From positions 18,224-82,223 of the IMG/VR virus record IMGVR_UViG_3300020394_000862: DNA of 64,000 nucleotides. The stretch is one strand, 5' to 3'. Of this stretch, positions 24,852 to 33,458 are shown piece by piece (position 1 is the first letter of the stretch; each line of letters begins with the position of its first letter). The notes under the pieces are model-generated. The model was not told where the DNA came from and ran no database searches. It saw only the letters and a program-made list of their open reading frames with translations. The position numbers were made by a program, and so were the translations under genes. Origin of the DNA: a virus.

Positions 24852-25469
24852 TTATCCGATGCTAATTGAATCACCCGGACTAGGGGTATTAGGCATAGGA
24901 TCGCCAGATCGTACGTTGCCGCCTAAGTCATTAGGGCCAACTAACTGGGTAGCCGTGTCGTACTGAAGTTGGATAGAAACTTCATTCATACCCTCGTTCG
25001 ACGTGTACTCACTGTCAGGCGTAGTATAGTTCAGGATCCAACATCCGTCACATACCCAACGCTCGATTTCATCGTTATTTGTACCGTCTAGTGTGTGGAT
25101 TTCGCAGGTGAACTTATAGTTCGCGCCCGCGGTTGCCGAAGTTTGTTCTCTATGGTTCATTTGCTTCTGTACTTGTTGACCAATAAGAGATACAACACCG
25201 TTAGACATATCATCGTATAGTCTAATAGTGATTGGTTGCCATGTGTGTCTACCTGCAAAGTACGCCTTCGAGTTGTATGCATTCTGTTCAACAGTTGCGA
25301 ATTCAACCTTAGGACGCTCGGCAGAAATTATATTCTGTGTAAGAACCCTTGAGTCAGATGAGTACCCGATGTTTTTGAAAACAACGCGGAACCTATACTG
25401 GAACTTCGGCTGAAGCATACCTAACTTATTACCATCTAGCGGCACACCGAATTTTGAATAATCAGCCAT
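24852..25469 (-). CDS. 19: Tail tube protein gp19
   Basis: 205 aa (T4 gp19 163). LQPKFQYRFRVVFKNIG at the N-terminus and PITIRLYDDMSN in the middle match the gp19 family; the C-terminal VSIQLQYDTATQL closes the barrel. It polymerises into the inner tube through which DNA passes. A late-type motif lies 36 bp upstream. Confidence 0.88.
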   Translation of the reverse strand: MADYSKFGVPLDGNKLGMLQPKFQYRFRVVFKNIGYSSDSRVLTQNIISAERPKVEFATVEQNAYNSKAYFAGRHTWQPITIRLYDDMSNGVVSLIGQQVQKQMNHREQTSATAGANYKFTCEIHTLDGTNNDEIERWVCDGCWILNYTTPDSEYTSNEGMNEVSIQLQYDTATQLVGPNDLGGNVRSGDPMPNTPSPGDSISIG

Positions 25470-25504
25470 ATGTTTTAAAACTCCTAAAAGTAGATCTTCA
25501 TATC

Positions 25505-25511
25505 TATTTAG
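25505..25511 (-). promoter_or_regulatory. Late-promoter-like motif CTAAATA (tail tube)
   Basis: Minus-strand CTAAATAG, 36 bp upstream of gene 19. Confidence 0.55.
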
Positions 25512-25544
25512 CAGTCTAGAAGTATTTGTATTTTGAGCAAAAAA

Positions 25545-25564
25545 AACCCGCCGGGAGGCGGGTT
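25545..25564 (-). terminator. Intrinsic terminator upstream of gene 19
   Basis: AACCCGCC / GGCGGGTT, 4-base loop, followed on the minus strand by eight T. A second hairpin (ATGCCCT/AGGGCAT) lies just before it at 25571-25588. Ends transcription of the ligase block. Confidence 0.85.
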
Positions 25565-25618
25565 AAGGGGGATGCCCTACGGAGGGCATTGCGCTAAAAG
25601 GAGAGGCGCGTCAATAAA

Positions 25619-25834
25619 TCATGCACTTCGAAACGCTTTATACTTGCGCTTAAAAGTTTTGTACAAAGCACGTTCGGAATTCTCTTCAACGATAGTTCCG
25701 GGCAGCTCAACAATGCCGCCGCCTACTTGCACTTTGCGAGTAAATTGCACAACCGGATTAGAGGTCGGCCAACTCGCTTGCTGTGCTGTCTGGCGTGCTT
25801 TCTTACGAATTAGTTTGGCAGTTTTGTTTCTCAT
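25619..25834 (-). CDS. Small basic protein, 71 aa
   Basis: Lys/Arg-rich at both ends (NKTAKLIRKKARQ, ALYKTFKRKYKAF) with an AAAGGTG ribosome-binding site. Small basic proteins with similar ends occur in other T4-like marine phages. Nucleic-acid binding is possible; function unknown. Confidence 0.7.
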   Translation of the reverse strand: MRNKTAKLIRKKARQTAQQASWPTSNPVVQFTRKVQVGGGIVELPGTIVEENSERALYKTFKRKYKAFRSA

Positions 25835-25915
25835 GATAACACCTTTGTTGTTATTTTTAGTTAGTGTTTTAAGGTACTACTTATTATAGTACCTTAAATT
25901 ATTTTTGCAACTATT

Positions 25916-27235
25916 TTATGCCAGCTCGTTAAGAGTATTTGGCTCAGATTTGTCGCTTCGTATCTCAATAAAAATCGGTAAGAATAACGACCATGACCCG
26001 TCGTTGCGTTGGATTTTCTCGTTATACTTAACAGCGACTATCTGGCCTACCACATCTTCTGCCTTTATATTGTCGCGGTGTGTGTCGTTAAACCCTGACC
26101 CAACATTTACTTTAAGTTCGCCAGTGCCATCTGTAAGCACTAATGCACCTAGACGCTCTGCGTTTTTGCCAGTACCTAACTCCCAGCCAACGCACAGTAA
26201 GTCAGCTTCAAGTTCCATCTTGAATTTGATGATTTCCTTAGAGCGAGTAGAACTCCACAAGTGCGTTTTGTTTTTGAGCATCACGCCTTCTTCACCATTC
26301 GACGTAGCTTTCTTGAAGTGCTCTTCAACTTCACTTAAGTCTTGCACTTCGTTCGTCTCTACCACTGTAATACCGTGCACGTCAGCCTCTGCCATTTTGG
26401 CAAGGTCATTCAAGCGAGCAACATACGGGGTTTCACCTCGGCGCATCGTGTAGTCACTTAGTTCAACAAAGTCCCAAACATGGAATCTGATACGACTGGC
26501 TTCTTCTTCGCTTATCGTGCCTTTAATTGCTTTGTTCAAAATGCCGTTGCCTGTTTTTCTAGGTAGCACGTTGCCGTTTTCGTCAAGCACCACTAGCTCG
26601 CCATCCAGCATACCTGAAGAACGGCCTGTATGAGTAACGAATTGTGTGACTGAACAGTCTAGCACGTTATGGAACGACAGTGTTTTACCGTTACGGGTGA
26701 ACCACAGCACAGCGCCATCTGTATCAAGCACCGCATTTGAACGCATACCATCAAACTTATTCTGGCAAAATGCAGGCCATGTAATATTTTCAGCGATGTA
26801 CTTGTCTGACTTTTTCTCAGCAAGTAATACAGGGTATTCAGATACAAAGTCCTTGCCTAGTATTTTGTTTACTGTTTTATGACTAATCCCGCAGCGCAGG
26901 TCTTTGGCTAGTACACGAGCGCCGACATCAGCATCACCGGGTGACATTTTACTTAAGTTCTCAATAACTAAGTCACGCGCAGCATGGCCGGTGACTACTC
27001 GTGCTGATAACAAATCCAGCACATCCAAAAACTCGTCAAGTGTAACAGAAGCGTCAGTCGTAGCAGGTGTGAATTCAGGAGCGGCACGCATATAAAATGG
27101 CATTAATCCATTAAGTGCGTATTGCAGAACACGACGGAACAGCACGTTTTCTTTATTATCCTTCAGCACAGCTTCTTTGTGCAAGCGAGAACGACTTGAA
27201 CTGAGCTGCTCAAGTATAGGGAAAATCTGGCTCAT
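25916..27235 (-). CDS. 30: ATP-dependent DNA ligase, gp30-like
   Basis: 439 aa (T4 gp30 487). Motif I is CQNKFDGMRS with the AMP-carrying Lys160; GELVVLDE is motif III, EGVMLKNKTH motif IV, and IIKFKMELEAD motif V. An OB-like domain follows (LCVGWELGTGKN). An N-terminal helical region covers residues 1-140. It seals nicks in duplex DNA during replication and repair. The downstream order ligase, 71-aa gene, terminator makes it the last enzyme gene of its unit. Confidence 0.93.
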   Translation of the reverse strand: MSQIFPILEQLSSSRSRLHKEAVLKDNKENVLFRRVLQYALNGLMPFYMRAAPEFTPATTDASVTLDEFLDVLDLLSARVVTGHAARDLVIENLSKMSPGDADVGARVLAKDLRCGISHKTVNKILGKDFVSEYPVLLAEKKSDKYIAENITWPAFCQNKFDGMRSNAVLDTDGAVLWFTRNGKTLSFHNVLDCSVTQFVTHTGRSSGMLDGELVVLDENGNVLPRKTGNGILNKAIKGTISEEEASRIRFHVWDFVELSDYTMRRGETPYVARLNDLAKMAEADVHGITVVETNEVQDLSEVEEHFKKATSNGEEGVMLKNKTHLWSSTRSKEIIKFKMELEADLLCVGWELGTGKNAERLGALVLTDGTGELKVNVGSGFNDTHRDNIKAEDVVGQIVAVKYNEKIQRNDGSWSLFLPIFIEIRSDKSEPNTLNELA

Positions 27236-27477
27236 TTGGCCTCCACATCTTTTAATTTAATACGTTGGAATTTACGATAGCTCTTACTGAATTGCATCAT
27301 TGGGCGGCTATACCATGTTGCTTTGTTGGTTGTGCCGCAATACATGCCATGTAAGTGCCCTGCTCGGTTTAAAGCAAAGTACTTATTTTCATACGAAAAG
27401 TCGTATTCAGTTTTTTCTTCATAAACCCAGACGTCGCGCATTACCGCTTCTTGAACAAACTCTCTGAGTGTAGTCAT
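27232..27477 (-). CDS. Hypothetical protein, 81 aa
   Basis: Start placed at 27477 (MTTLREFVQEA): it has AGGA eight bases upstream and lies just after the preceding stop codon; the in-frame ATG at 27504 has no ribosome-binding site. Tyr-rich, basic at the C-terminus. Overlaps the ligase start by 4 bp. Unknown function. Confidence 0.6.
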   Translation of the reverse strand: MTTLREFVQEAVMRDVWVYEEKTEYDFSYENKYFALNRAGHLHGMYCGTTNKATWYSRPMMQFSKSYRKFQRIKLKDVEAK

Positions 27478-27479
27478 GC

Positions 27480-27839
27480 TCACTGTCCTAGTGTTTTTTG
27501 CCATGAATAAAACCGGCGCTTTGCCATATCACCGTCTTCGGTGTCAGCAGGCTCGCAGTTATGAATCACAGCGTATTCGTCATAACCGCTCCCGGGCATG
27601 GCAGTGCATAGCCGTCCAACGACCACAAAACCGCCATGTTCGATTAAGAAAAAGGTTCGACGCTCATTGCGATGAGTTTCAGACGTTCTCTGTTCAAACG
27701 TACAAGTGGGTGTAATTAACGGGTCATAGCCTTTAGGCAAGCCATCAACACCGTATGGCTCTGATTTCGCAGAAGCGTTGATAATAAACTCGCTACCGAA
27801 GATTTCATTAATTACACCGATTTTGGCTGTATTACTCAT
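27480..27839 (-). CDS. Hypothetical protein, 119 aa
   Basis: Start at 27839 (MSNTAKIGV) with GAGGAT upstream; the longer frame begins inside the previous gene. Contains HNCEPADTEDGDMAKRR near the end; no family recognised. Confidence 0.6.
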   Translation of the reverse strand: MSNTAKIGVINEIFGSEFIINASAKSEPYGVDGLPKGYDPLITPTCTFEQRTSETHRNERRTFFLIEHGGFVVVGRLCTAMPGSGYDEYAVIHNCEPADTEDGDMAKRRFYSWQKTLGQ

Positions 27840-28053
27840 AACAATCCTCATATAAGCCGATGTATTCATCACGACTAATGTTAGCCGCGTCAGAAATAAT
27901 CAAAGCAGAAGTTATGCTCTGACGAGCGTTAAACGCCTCGCGTTGGGTGGTTTTGCCTTCACGGGCAGCCTTAAGCACTTCGCGAGCGCTGTTAATTGCT
28001 GCGATAGTCTTTGCTTTGATTCGTTCTTGTTCTTGAGTATACATATCATTCAC
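27832..28053 (-). CDS. Hypothetical protein, 73 aa
   Basis: Helical, Lys/Arg-rich (RIKAKTIAAINSAREVLKAA). Either ATG 28053 or ATG 28044 may start it, both within reach of AAGGTG. First gene of the ligase operon, with a promoter 25 bp upstream. Confidence 0.6.
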   Translation of the reverse strand: MNDMYTQEQERIKAKTIAAINSAREVLKAAREGKTTQREAFNARQSITSALIISDAANISRDEYIGLYEDCYE

Positions 28054-28077
28054 CTTGTCGTTTTTAAGTTCAAAGTA

Positions 28078-28106
28078 ACTATAACAACTGAAGGCACTAA
28101 ATACAA
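28078..28106 (-). promoter_or_regulatory. Early-type promoter for the ligase operon
   Basis: TTGTAT, 17-bp spacer, TATAGT on the minus strand, 25 bp before ATG 28053. Confidence 0.55.
28097..28103 (+). promoter_or_regulatory. Plus-strand late-promoter-like motif CTAAATA
   Basis: CTAAATAC on the plus strand with no plus-strand gene behind it; a terminator lies about 100 bp downstream. It may drive the small RNA candidate below. It overlaps the minus-strand ligase-operon promoter. Confidence 0.4.
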
Positions 28107-28108
28107 GT

Positions 28109-28218
28109 ATAATTTAAAAAGAATCCAGCCTTAGGACCGTTAAGGTATGGTACGTCGAGGGCGTAGGTGTCGCTACCAGTCTAGTTCTCGCACTAAAAAG
28201 GGGCCTTGCGCCCCTTTT
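28109..28218 (+). ncRNA. Candidate small RNA between a late motif and a terminator
   Basis: About 110 bases with no ORF, bounded by CTAAATAC upstream and a 9-bp terminator downstream. It contains CCTTAGGACCGTTA (28129-28142), which is the exact complement of 14 bases of bacterial 23S rRNA (the TAACGGTCCTAAGG segment cut as DNA by I-CeuI). The boundaries are inferred; transcription is not shown. Confidence 0.3.
28196..28218. terminator. Bidirectional terminator
   Basis: AAAAGGGGC / GCCCCTTTT, 5-base loop, A-run and T-run on the two sides. Almost the same stem as the terminator at 28380-28404. Confidence 0.8.
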
Positions 28219-28229
28219 CTTCTATCATA

Positions 28230-28322
28230 TTAAGCAAGTAGAATACAAGCCGCTACCAGTACAAGCGGCGTTACAAACTCGGCAATCGCCTTAACGCCTT
28301 CAACCATATTACTAAAGTTCAT
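28230..28322 (-). CDS. 30-residue single-membrane-span peptide
   Basis: ATG 28322 has GAGGTG seven bases upstream. The first half is MNFSNMVEGVKAIAE, the second a continuous hydrophobic run FVTPLVLVAACILLA ending at the C-terminus, long enough to enter the membrane. It sits alone between two nearly identical terminators, with a GTAAATA late-type motif about 36 bp upstream. Such short hydrophobic phage peptides can act on the membrane or in lysis control, but no homologue is recognised. Confidence 0.55.
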   Translation of the reverse strand: MNFSNMVEGVKAIAEFVTPLVLVAACILLA

Positions 28323-28357
28323 CAAAACACCTCAATGTTACAGAATGATTACAAAAG

Positions 28358-28364
28358 TATTTAC
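28358..28364 (-). promoter_or_regulatory. Late-promoter-like motif GTAAATA
   Basis: Minus-strand GTAAATAC between the sheath terminator and the 30-residue ORF. Confidence 0.4.
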
Positions 28365-28379
28365 GGCCTTCAGGGCACA

Positions 28380-28404
28380 AAAAAGGGGCATAGCGCCCCT
28401 TTTT
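28380..28404. terminator. Terminator after the sheath gene
   Basis: AAAAAGGGGC / GCCCCTTTTT, 5-base loop; A-run and T-run on either side; 16 bp after the sheath stop. Confidence 0.85.
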
Positions 28405-28419
28405 ATCTAACTAATTAAA

Positions 28420-31400
28420 TTAGTTAATGTTTAAGCTATCACCTGAGTTACGGAATCGTACCGGAATGTAGATAAATTCTACAGTCTTAAGCGGGATAAC
28501 AGCAACGTCAATCCATAGCTCATTACGATCACGTCTAGCCGGCGTGTTGTTACTTTCGTCACAGATCACAACATAGTCTTCAATTGCACGCAGAGTGATT
28601 AGTGTCTCCATGTATCTTTCGAATACATCAAGAACTTGATCACGCGTTAGTCTGTCGTTTTGTTCACCAAGGAACGGACGAGCTAGACCAGGCATATTTT
28701 GACGTAGGTAGTTTTCAAGTCGTACTACGTTGATTCTATCAAGCGAGCTTGAAAGATTGTATAGTGACTTGTTACCGTAAATCTCTAAGCCGGAGTTAGG
28801 AATATACGCAACTGGGTTTACTTTATTTGTATAAAGCACGTCACGTAGACCTTCACTCAACTCAACAGTAGAGTACTCACCTTCATCGTCAATATAACCA
28901 ACACTTGTCGCGTTAGTGATAACACCGCGTCTACTGAAAGCAGCAGCGAACCACGGATACGAAACTGAATCGTTTGCCGCGTAAGTACGCAACACACTGT
29001 GGGTAATTGGAACAACTACTTCTTCACCATCTACGTTAGTTGCATAAGCACAACCAGGGTAGAATACACCAATATAACGGCTGAACGTTACTAGACCAGC
29101 ATCGTCGTTCGACGGGCTGCCAGCACGGTTGTTGGCCCACGATTCGATATCAGTGCCTTTAGGCGCTAAGCGGAACGGTGCGTCTTGCGGGATAAACGCT
29201 GTATACTTACGATCAGCATTCAGTGCAAGTAGCTCATCAGACAACTCTGGGAATCCAGGTGCTGCCATTAAGTTGTATTCAACTGATTCAGCGCGGATAA
29301 CTTCGTTACTAACAATCACACTTGCCATGCTTTCAATAATCACACGTTTAACCGCATGTCTGCCAAAGTATGCAGAGCCGTCTGTACGCAGACCACTTTC
29401 TAGTACCCATCTGCCGCCAATAGGAACGCCGTCATGTTCATGCTCGTTTACCCAAGCTTTTACCACGTGTGAGCTTGCACGAGTGTTGAATAACAGCATA
29501 TCACGTGCATATAGTAACGGATCAGGAGCATCAGCGTCTAAGTCAGGTGCACCAACTAAGTTACCGTTATTTGCGCCAGTAGCTGAACCAAATGTAGCAC
29601 TTGGACGAGCATCAGCGAACACTATACCAGACGACGTAGTCTGATCAGTTGGGTCGATTTTATCCCATGATGAACCATTGTAACGATACATTACAGGGTA
29701 ATCTTCAACTTGATCAGTATCGATCCATAAGTCACCGCGCACTATGCCAATTTGCGGTAGTGCTGGTTGCATATATACAGTGCCCTGGAAGTCTTCCCAG
29801 CTGCCTGCGCCGTTATTAACAAGGATGTCAGCACCGAAGTTTTCACTGTACCAAAGGGTACCGTCACTTGGGTTTTGGAACGGCTCTTCATTGTCGCTTG
29901 CTACATAGTCAAGGTAGTCCCAGTTACTGTGGACGAATCCGCCAGTTACTGCGAATGAAGTGTTTTCTAATCCAAGGTCAGCAGTCGGTGTACCAGCGGT
30001 GTTAACTAGTTTAATGTCGTAGCCTTTCTTGTTCGTGATATAAAGCTTGCCGCCTTCGTGCTTAGCTTTGATATCAGGAATTCCAGCGTTAGTAATGTCT
30101 ACTACAGCAGACGCCACGTCGGTACCAGTTAACACTACATCGTAACCATTGATAGTTAATGTGCTGCCCGCGCCAATTGTAGGTGCTGTTACTGTACCTT
30201 CAACCACTGTTTCGCCTTGGCCGTTGTGACGCATAATAGCAAAGTCAGCAACAAGAGTACCTGTGCCTGGTGCTTCGTTACTAAAGTCGTATACAGCCGC
30301 TACTGGAGTAGAACCTGCTTTAGTAGCCGCGTCACGTGACAAGTGTACAGGTACACTTAGTTCAATCCACTGACTTACAGACGCGTCGTAAAGACTCATG
30401 TCAAAGCTTGTGCCAGAATCAGGTTCACTTGTCTTAATCCAAATGTCGCCAGACGCAAGAGTATCACCTGTAATCTCGAATCCAGTACCAGCTGACGGGC
30501 TGCCGTTGGATTGTAATGCGCTTGTTTGAGTAGACACAATACCGGCGCCAGAGTAGTCACGACCGTAAGACACAACTTCAAACGAAGTAACTGCGCCGTT
30601 TGAGTCAACGCCAGTCACGTCAACCATTAATAGTCTACCAGTACCTGCAGATTCAGCAAGACCGATACGATCACCAACACCGTAGCCTGAACCCTGTGCC
30701 GAAACTGTCATTGAAGCCATTTCATCCACAAACGGAGGCTTAGTGTGGCTACGGAAAATTAGCTTTTCGCTTATTACAGAAGTGTCTAGTAATTCCCAGC
30801 CAGAAGTTGTTCTACGGAAAATACGGTTCTCTTCGCGACCTGTGCCTGCGCCAGCGACTACACCAGCAACACAAACGTATTGGCCGATATCACCTTCAAT
30901 AGACGAAAGTGGAACGCCATTTGCGTCAAGCGAACTTGCATCAGTAATAAACTCAACTTCTTGCGGAATCCAAGAACCGGTATTGCCGTCATAAATGCTG
31001 ATGCCGATACGGGAACCATTAAGGTTAAGCCAGTGAGTGCCTGCTTGTGGTGCGCCCGTAGGTGCTTCGTCAAGCGGTTGTAGCTCTGCCAAATCAATTG
31101 GCGCACGCACAACATAAACACGGTTGCTAGAACCAAGATATGAGTGAGCGGCTAGCAAGCCGTATTCGTTCAACTCGTAACCATGCAACGAGGTGCCGCC
31201 AAGTTTATGAAACTTAGGGTTGCCCATTGCTTGTAGAATTTCGCGCTGTGATGTAAACAATTGCAGTTTACCTGCATATGCGTCAGTAGTACCTTCGGCG
31301 ATTTCACTGCCAGCCGGTGTTAGCTTATCTTTCTCGGTAGCCAACACAATTAAAGGCACTGTGCCGTTACTTGCGCCTGAACCAACCGATTCATCAATAA

Positions 31401-31434
31401 TGTCTACTTGTACGCCTGGTGAAACCAAACTCAT
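28420..31434 (-). CDS. 18: Tail sheath protein gp18, unusually long
   Basis: 1004 aa, far longer than T4 gp18 (659). The N-terminus (SLVSPGVQVDIIDES, then TVPLIVLATEKDKLTPAG) and the C-terminal 300 residues (NPVAYIPNSGLEIYGNKSLY, LENYLRQNMPGLARPFLGE, then an ALR-IEDYVVICDESNN core) are typical sheath. Between residues about 130 and 600 lie several copies of a module of the form G(D/T)-LW-x-xGSW, for example GTHWLNLNGSRIGI, GDIWIKTSEPDSG, GTLWYSENFGADI and GDLWIDTDQVEDY, each followed by a W near a YNG or YDA turn. These probably decorate the outside of the contracting sheath. Own late-type promoter and terminator, as befits a high-copy protein. Confidence 0.93.
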   Translation of the reverse strand: MSLVSPGVQVDIIDESVGSGASNGTVPLIVLATEKDKLTPAGSEIAEGTTDAYAGKLQLFTSQREILQAMGNPKFHKLGGTSLHGYELNEYGLLAAHSYLGSSNRVYVVRAPIDLAELQPLDEAPTGAPQAGTHWLNLNGSRIGISIYDGNTGSWIPQEVEFITDASSLDANGVPLSSIEGDIGQYVCVAGVVAGAGTGREENRIFRRTTSGWELLDTSVISEKLIFRSHTKPPFVDEMASMTVSAQGSGYGVGDRIGLAESAGTGRLLMVDVTGVDSNGAVTSFEVVSYGRDYSGAGIVSTQTSALQSNGSPSAGTGFEITGDTLASGDIWIKTSEPDSGTSFDMSLYDASVSQWIELSVPVHLSRDAATKAGSTPVAAVYDFSNEAPGTGTLVADFAIMRHNGQGETVVEGTVTAPTIGAGSTLTINGYDVVLTGTDVASAVVDITNAGIPDIKAKHEGGKLYITNKKGYDIKLVNTAGTPTADLGLENTSFAVTGGFVHSNWDYLDYVASDNEEPFQNPSDGTLWYSENFGADILVNNGAGSWEDFQGTVYMQPALPQIGIVRGDLWIDTDQVEDYPVMYRYNGSSWDKIDPTDQTTSSGIVFADARPSATFGSATGANNGNLVGAPDLDADAPDPLLYARDMLLFNTRASSHVVKAWVNEHEHDGVPIGGRWVLESGLRTDGSAYFGRHAVKRVIIESMASVIVSNEVIRAESVEYNLMAAPGFPELSDELLALNADRKYTAFIPQDAPFRLAPKGTDIESWANNRAGSPSNDDAGLVTFSRYIGVFYPGCAYATNVDGEEVVVPITHSVLRTYAANDSVSYPWFAAAFSRRGVITNATSVGYIDDEGEYSTVELSEGLRDVLYTNKVNPVAYIPNSGLEIYGNKSLYNLSSSLDRINVVRLENYLRQNMPGLARPFLGEQNDRLTRDQVLDVFERYMETLITLRAIEDYVVICDESNNTPARRDRNELWIDVAVIPLKTVEFIYIPVRFRNSGDSLNIN

Positions 31435-31472
31435 TATTCATTACTCCCTATTAGGTTTTGTTTTTACTCCGG

Positions 31473-31479
31473 TATTTAG
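31473..31479 (-). promoter_or_regulatory. Late-promoter-like motif CTAAATA (sheath)
   Basis: Minus-strand GCTAAATACC, 39 bp upstream of gene 18. Confidence 0.55.
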
Positions 31480-31492
31480 CTACCGGGCAAAC

Positions 31493-31518
31493 AAAAGCCC
31501 GTCTTAAAACGGGCTTTT
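31493..31518 (-). terminator. Terminator upstream of the sheath unit
   Basis: AAAAGCCCGT / ACGGGCTTTT, 6-base loop, T-rich after the stem on the minus strand. Closes the operon from dNMP kinase to the 186-aa gene. Confidence 0.8.
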
Positions 31519-31553
31519 TTCTTTTTTGGGAGTTTTGGACTAAATAATCTCTT

Positions 31554-32114
31554 TTACTTGCGGTACAGCTTATTACCGGTTTTGCCCACCATACGCTTTG
31601 TTATCCATTCACCGTTAAGGAAACGTTCATACTCGTACTTGCTACCTGGGACAGGACGAATCTCAGTGCCAGGTAACGCTGCACGGACTTGGTCATGTGT
31701 AAAGCTTATGTCGTCGAGTGTATCACCTAACGTTTTCTTATGGAAGCCTAAACTAGGTCCGCTTATTTCAGCGAAAGAACGGCCGTTGGCGTCTTGCAAA
31801 AATTGATCGGCAATCCAGTCTTTGGCATCGTCTGAACCGTCCGAGCCTGTAGCGACGCGTTTACGGCCGTTTTTATCCTTATACATCATTACAGCTTTGA
31901 TATCGCTGCCGCGACGGAACACTTTCCAGAAAGGGATTTTGTTCACCATATCTTCAGGGCTGGCGAAGCCACTACCTTTTAGGCCACCGATACGCTTGTA
32001 ACTTTTTTGAAGCATATCGTAGACGTAATCAGCAATGGCCCTGCGGGATGCCATGTCGTCCGCTGTATTGAAGAGGTTATCGGTTGTTTCGGTAATTATT
32101 TGGTTTATTTTCAT
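31554..32114 (-). CDS. Hypothetical protein, 186 aa
   Basis: Basic protein; N-terminal helical region, then WKVFRRGSDIKAVMMYKDKNGRKR, an extended region, and a basic end (KRMVGKTGNKLYRK). Overlaps the hydrolase by 4 bp. No catalytic motif recognised. Confidence 0.65.
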   Translation of the reverse strand: MKINQIITETTDNLFNTADDMASRRAIADYVYDMLQKSYKRIGGLKGSGFASPEDMVNKIPFWKVFRRGSDIKAVMMYKDKNGRKRVATGSDGSDDAKDWIADQFLQDANGRSFAEISGPSLGFHKKTLGDTLDDISFTHDQVRAALPGTEIRPVPGSKYEYERFLNGEWITKRMVGKTGNKLYRK

Positions 32115-32731
32115 ACTGTCTGGCTTATATTGATTTCTTTGTAGATTCTTTCAACTACTTTTCTATCAATATTTAGCACATGACCTTCGCCTTTGAAACG
32201 CACGATTTCGGCGCGCTCTTTCATAACAGCAATTGTGTGTTTAGGGTCAACGACAGTGTCGGCCATTCCCAAGAACACCACAGCTGGCATTTCCGGCGCG
32301 TAACTCTCGGGAGCACCGTGCGCAATGTCAGCCAACTCTTGTGCGAAATTACCGCGAATAGTGTACTTGTTGTTTTTCCAGTTCACTACTTCACCGATAT
32401 ATTTTACACAGTTTTCAGGGGCATTTAAGCTTGGGTTGATTAACAATAATATGTCAACTAACTCAGGATAAAATTTAGCCAATAAGTCAGCGTAATAACC
32501 ACCTAAAGAATTACCAAGCACGATTATGTTGCTGTATTGATCGGCAATCTCAGCTATTTGGTCATGCAAGCTCTGCAACGCTTTAGTCGGGTTCATGTAT
32601 TCATAATCAAGGGCTATAACTTCAATTTCGCCGTTGCTTAACTCTTGCATGTGTTCGGCAATTTTAGCGGCAGTACTTGAATTTTTACTACCGCCGTAGC
32701 CATGGACATAAACAATTAAATCTTTCATCAT
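32111..32731 (-). CDS. Alpha/beta hydrolase, YqiA/UPF0227-like esterase
   Basis: 206 aa. Compact alpha/beta-hydrolase: oxyanion region VHGYGGSKNS at 9-18, nucleophile elbow GNSLGG with Ser75, an acidic residue in ADTVVDPKHT and the catalytic His in GEGHVLN near 188. It matches the YqiA-type esterases with a minimal lid. In a phage it might cleave lipids, glycans or acyl modifications; target unknown. Located between dNMP kinase and the 186-aa gene in one operon. Confidence 0.8.
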   Translation of the reverse strand: MMKDLIVYVHGYGGSKNSSTAAKIAEHMQELSNGEIEVIALDYEYMNPTKALQSLHDQIAEIADQYSNIIVLGNSLGGYYADLLAKFYPELVDILLLINPSLNAPENCVKYIGEVVNWKNNKYTIRGNFAQELADIAHGAPESYAPEMPAVVFLGMADTVVDPKHTIAVMKERAEIVRFKGEGHVLNIDRKVVERIYKEINISQTV

Positions 32732-32790
32732 AGTTACCTTTACTTCATTAACATATACAATATAGCGCAGGCACTACTCAACCACAAGAC

Positions 32791-33429
32791 CTAATTGAAT
32801 ATCTTTTTGGTTATTTCTTGCTTAAAGAGTTGCAAGCTGCGATCATTGCGTTCTTCAAAGACATTATTAATAATAATATCAGGGTCAGTATTAATCCAAT
32901 CCCACTCGCTGCGATGGATACCTAACTCAGCCATTTCTTTGATACTTTGTCGGTTTCCTTGCGCTGCGCGGTGTGCTATATAAAACCAGTCACGCTTTTT
33001 GCCATCATTAACGTGCGCGACTTTGCCGCCCATTTCCCTAATTGCTTTGATTTCATTTCTGAATCTACAATCAGTAATTACCACGTTCGTGCCTTCCGGG
33101 AGGTCCGCTATACGTTTTTGCATGCTTTTGACCCAGAAGTCAGTATGCACATGTTCACGCATGACGTCAGTACCGAAACTTTGTAAAACAGAACGCGGGG
33201 TGGTTTCTCGGCCCATTATTTCAGACCAATATGCGTCGGGTTGTTCACGCCATTCACGTGATTCAGTTGTGTCGCCTTCCAGTAAATGTCTAGGCCAACT
33301 GTATAGGATGGAAACTGCGTCTTTTAGGGGTTTGGCAAAACTTTCTTGGACGAAGCCATGATCTTCGACAAGGCACTCGCCAACGGTTCCTTTGCCTGAA
33401 CCGATGAAGCCTAGTAAAGCAATTATCAT
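32791..33429 (-). CDS. 1: Deoxynucleoside monophosphate kinase gp1
   Basis: 212 aa. P-loop GFIGSGKGT at residues 7-15, and the family features SFAKPLKDAVSILY, QSFGTDVMREHVHTDFWVKS and VVITDCRFRNEI, as in T4 gp1. It converts dNMPs to dNDPs for DNA synthesis. Strong early-type promoter directly upstream (33459-33487). Confidence 0.9.
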   Translation of the reverse strand: MIIALLGFIGSGKGTVGECLVEDHGFVQESFAKPLKDAVSILYSWPRHLLEGDTTESREWREQPDAYWSEIMGRETTPRSVLQSFGTDVMREHVHTDFWVKSMQKRIADLPEGTNVVITDCRFRNEIKAIREMGGKVAHVNDGKKRDWFYIAHRAAQGNRQSIKEMAELGIHRSEWDWINTDPDIIINNVFEERNDRSLQLFKQEITKKIFN

Positions 33430-33458
33430 TATTATTATTCTCCGCTTAACTAGGCCCC

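Noticed and set aside
29129-29644. 171-codon plus-strand ORF
   Set aside because: Lies within the sheath gene on the opposite strand; no start signals.
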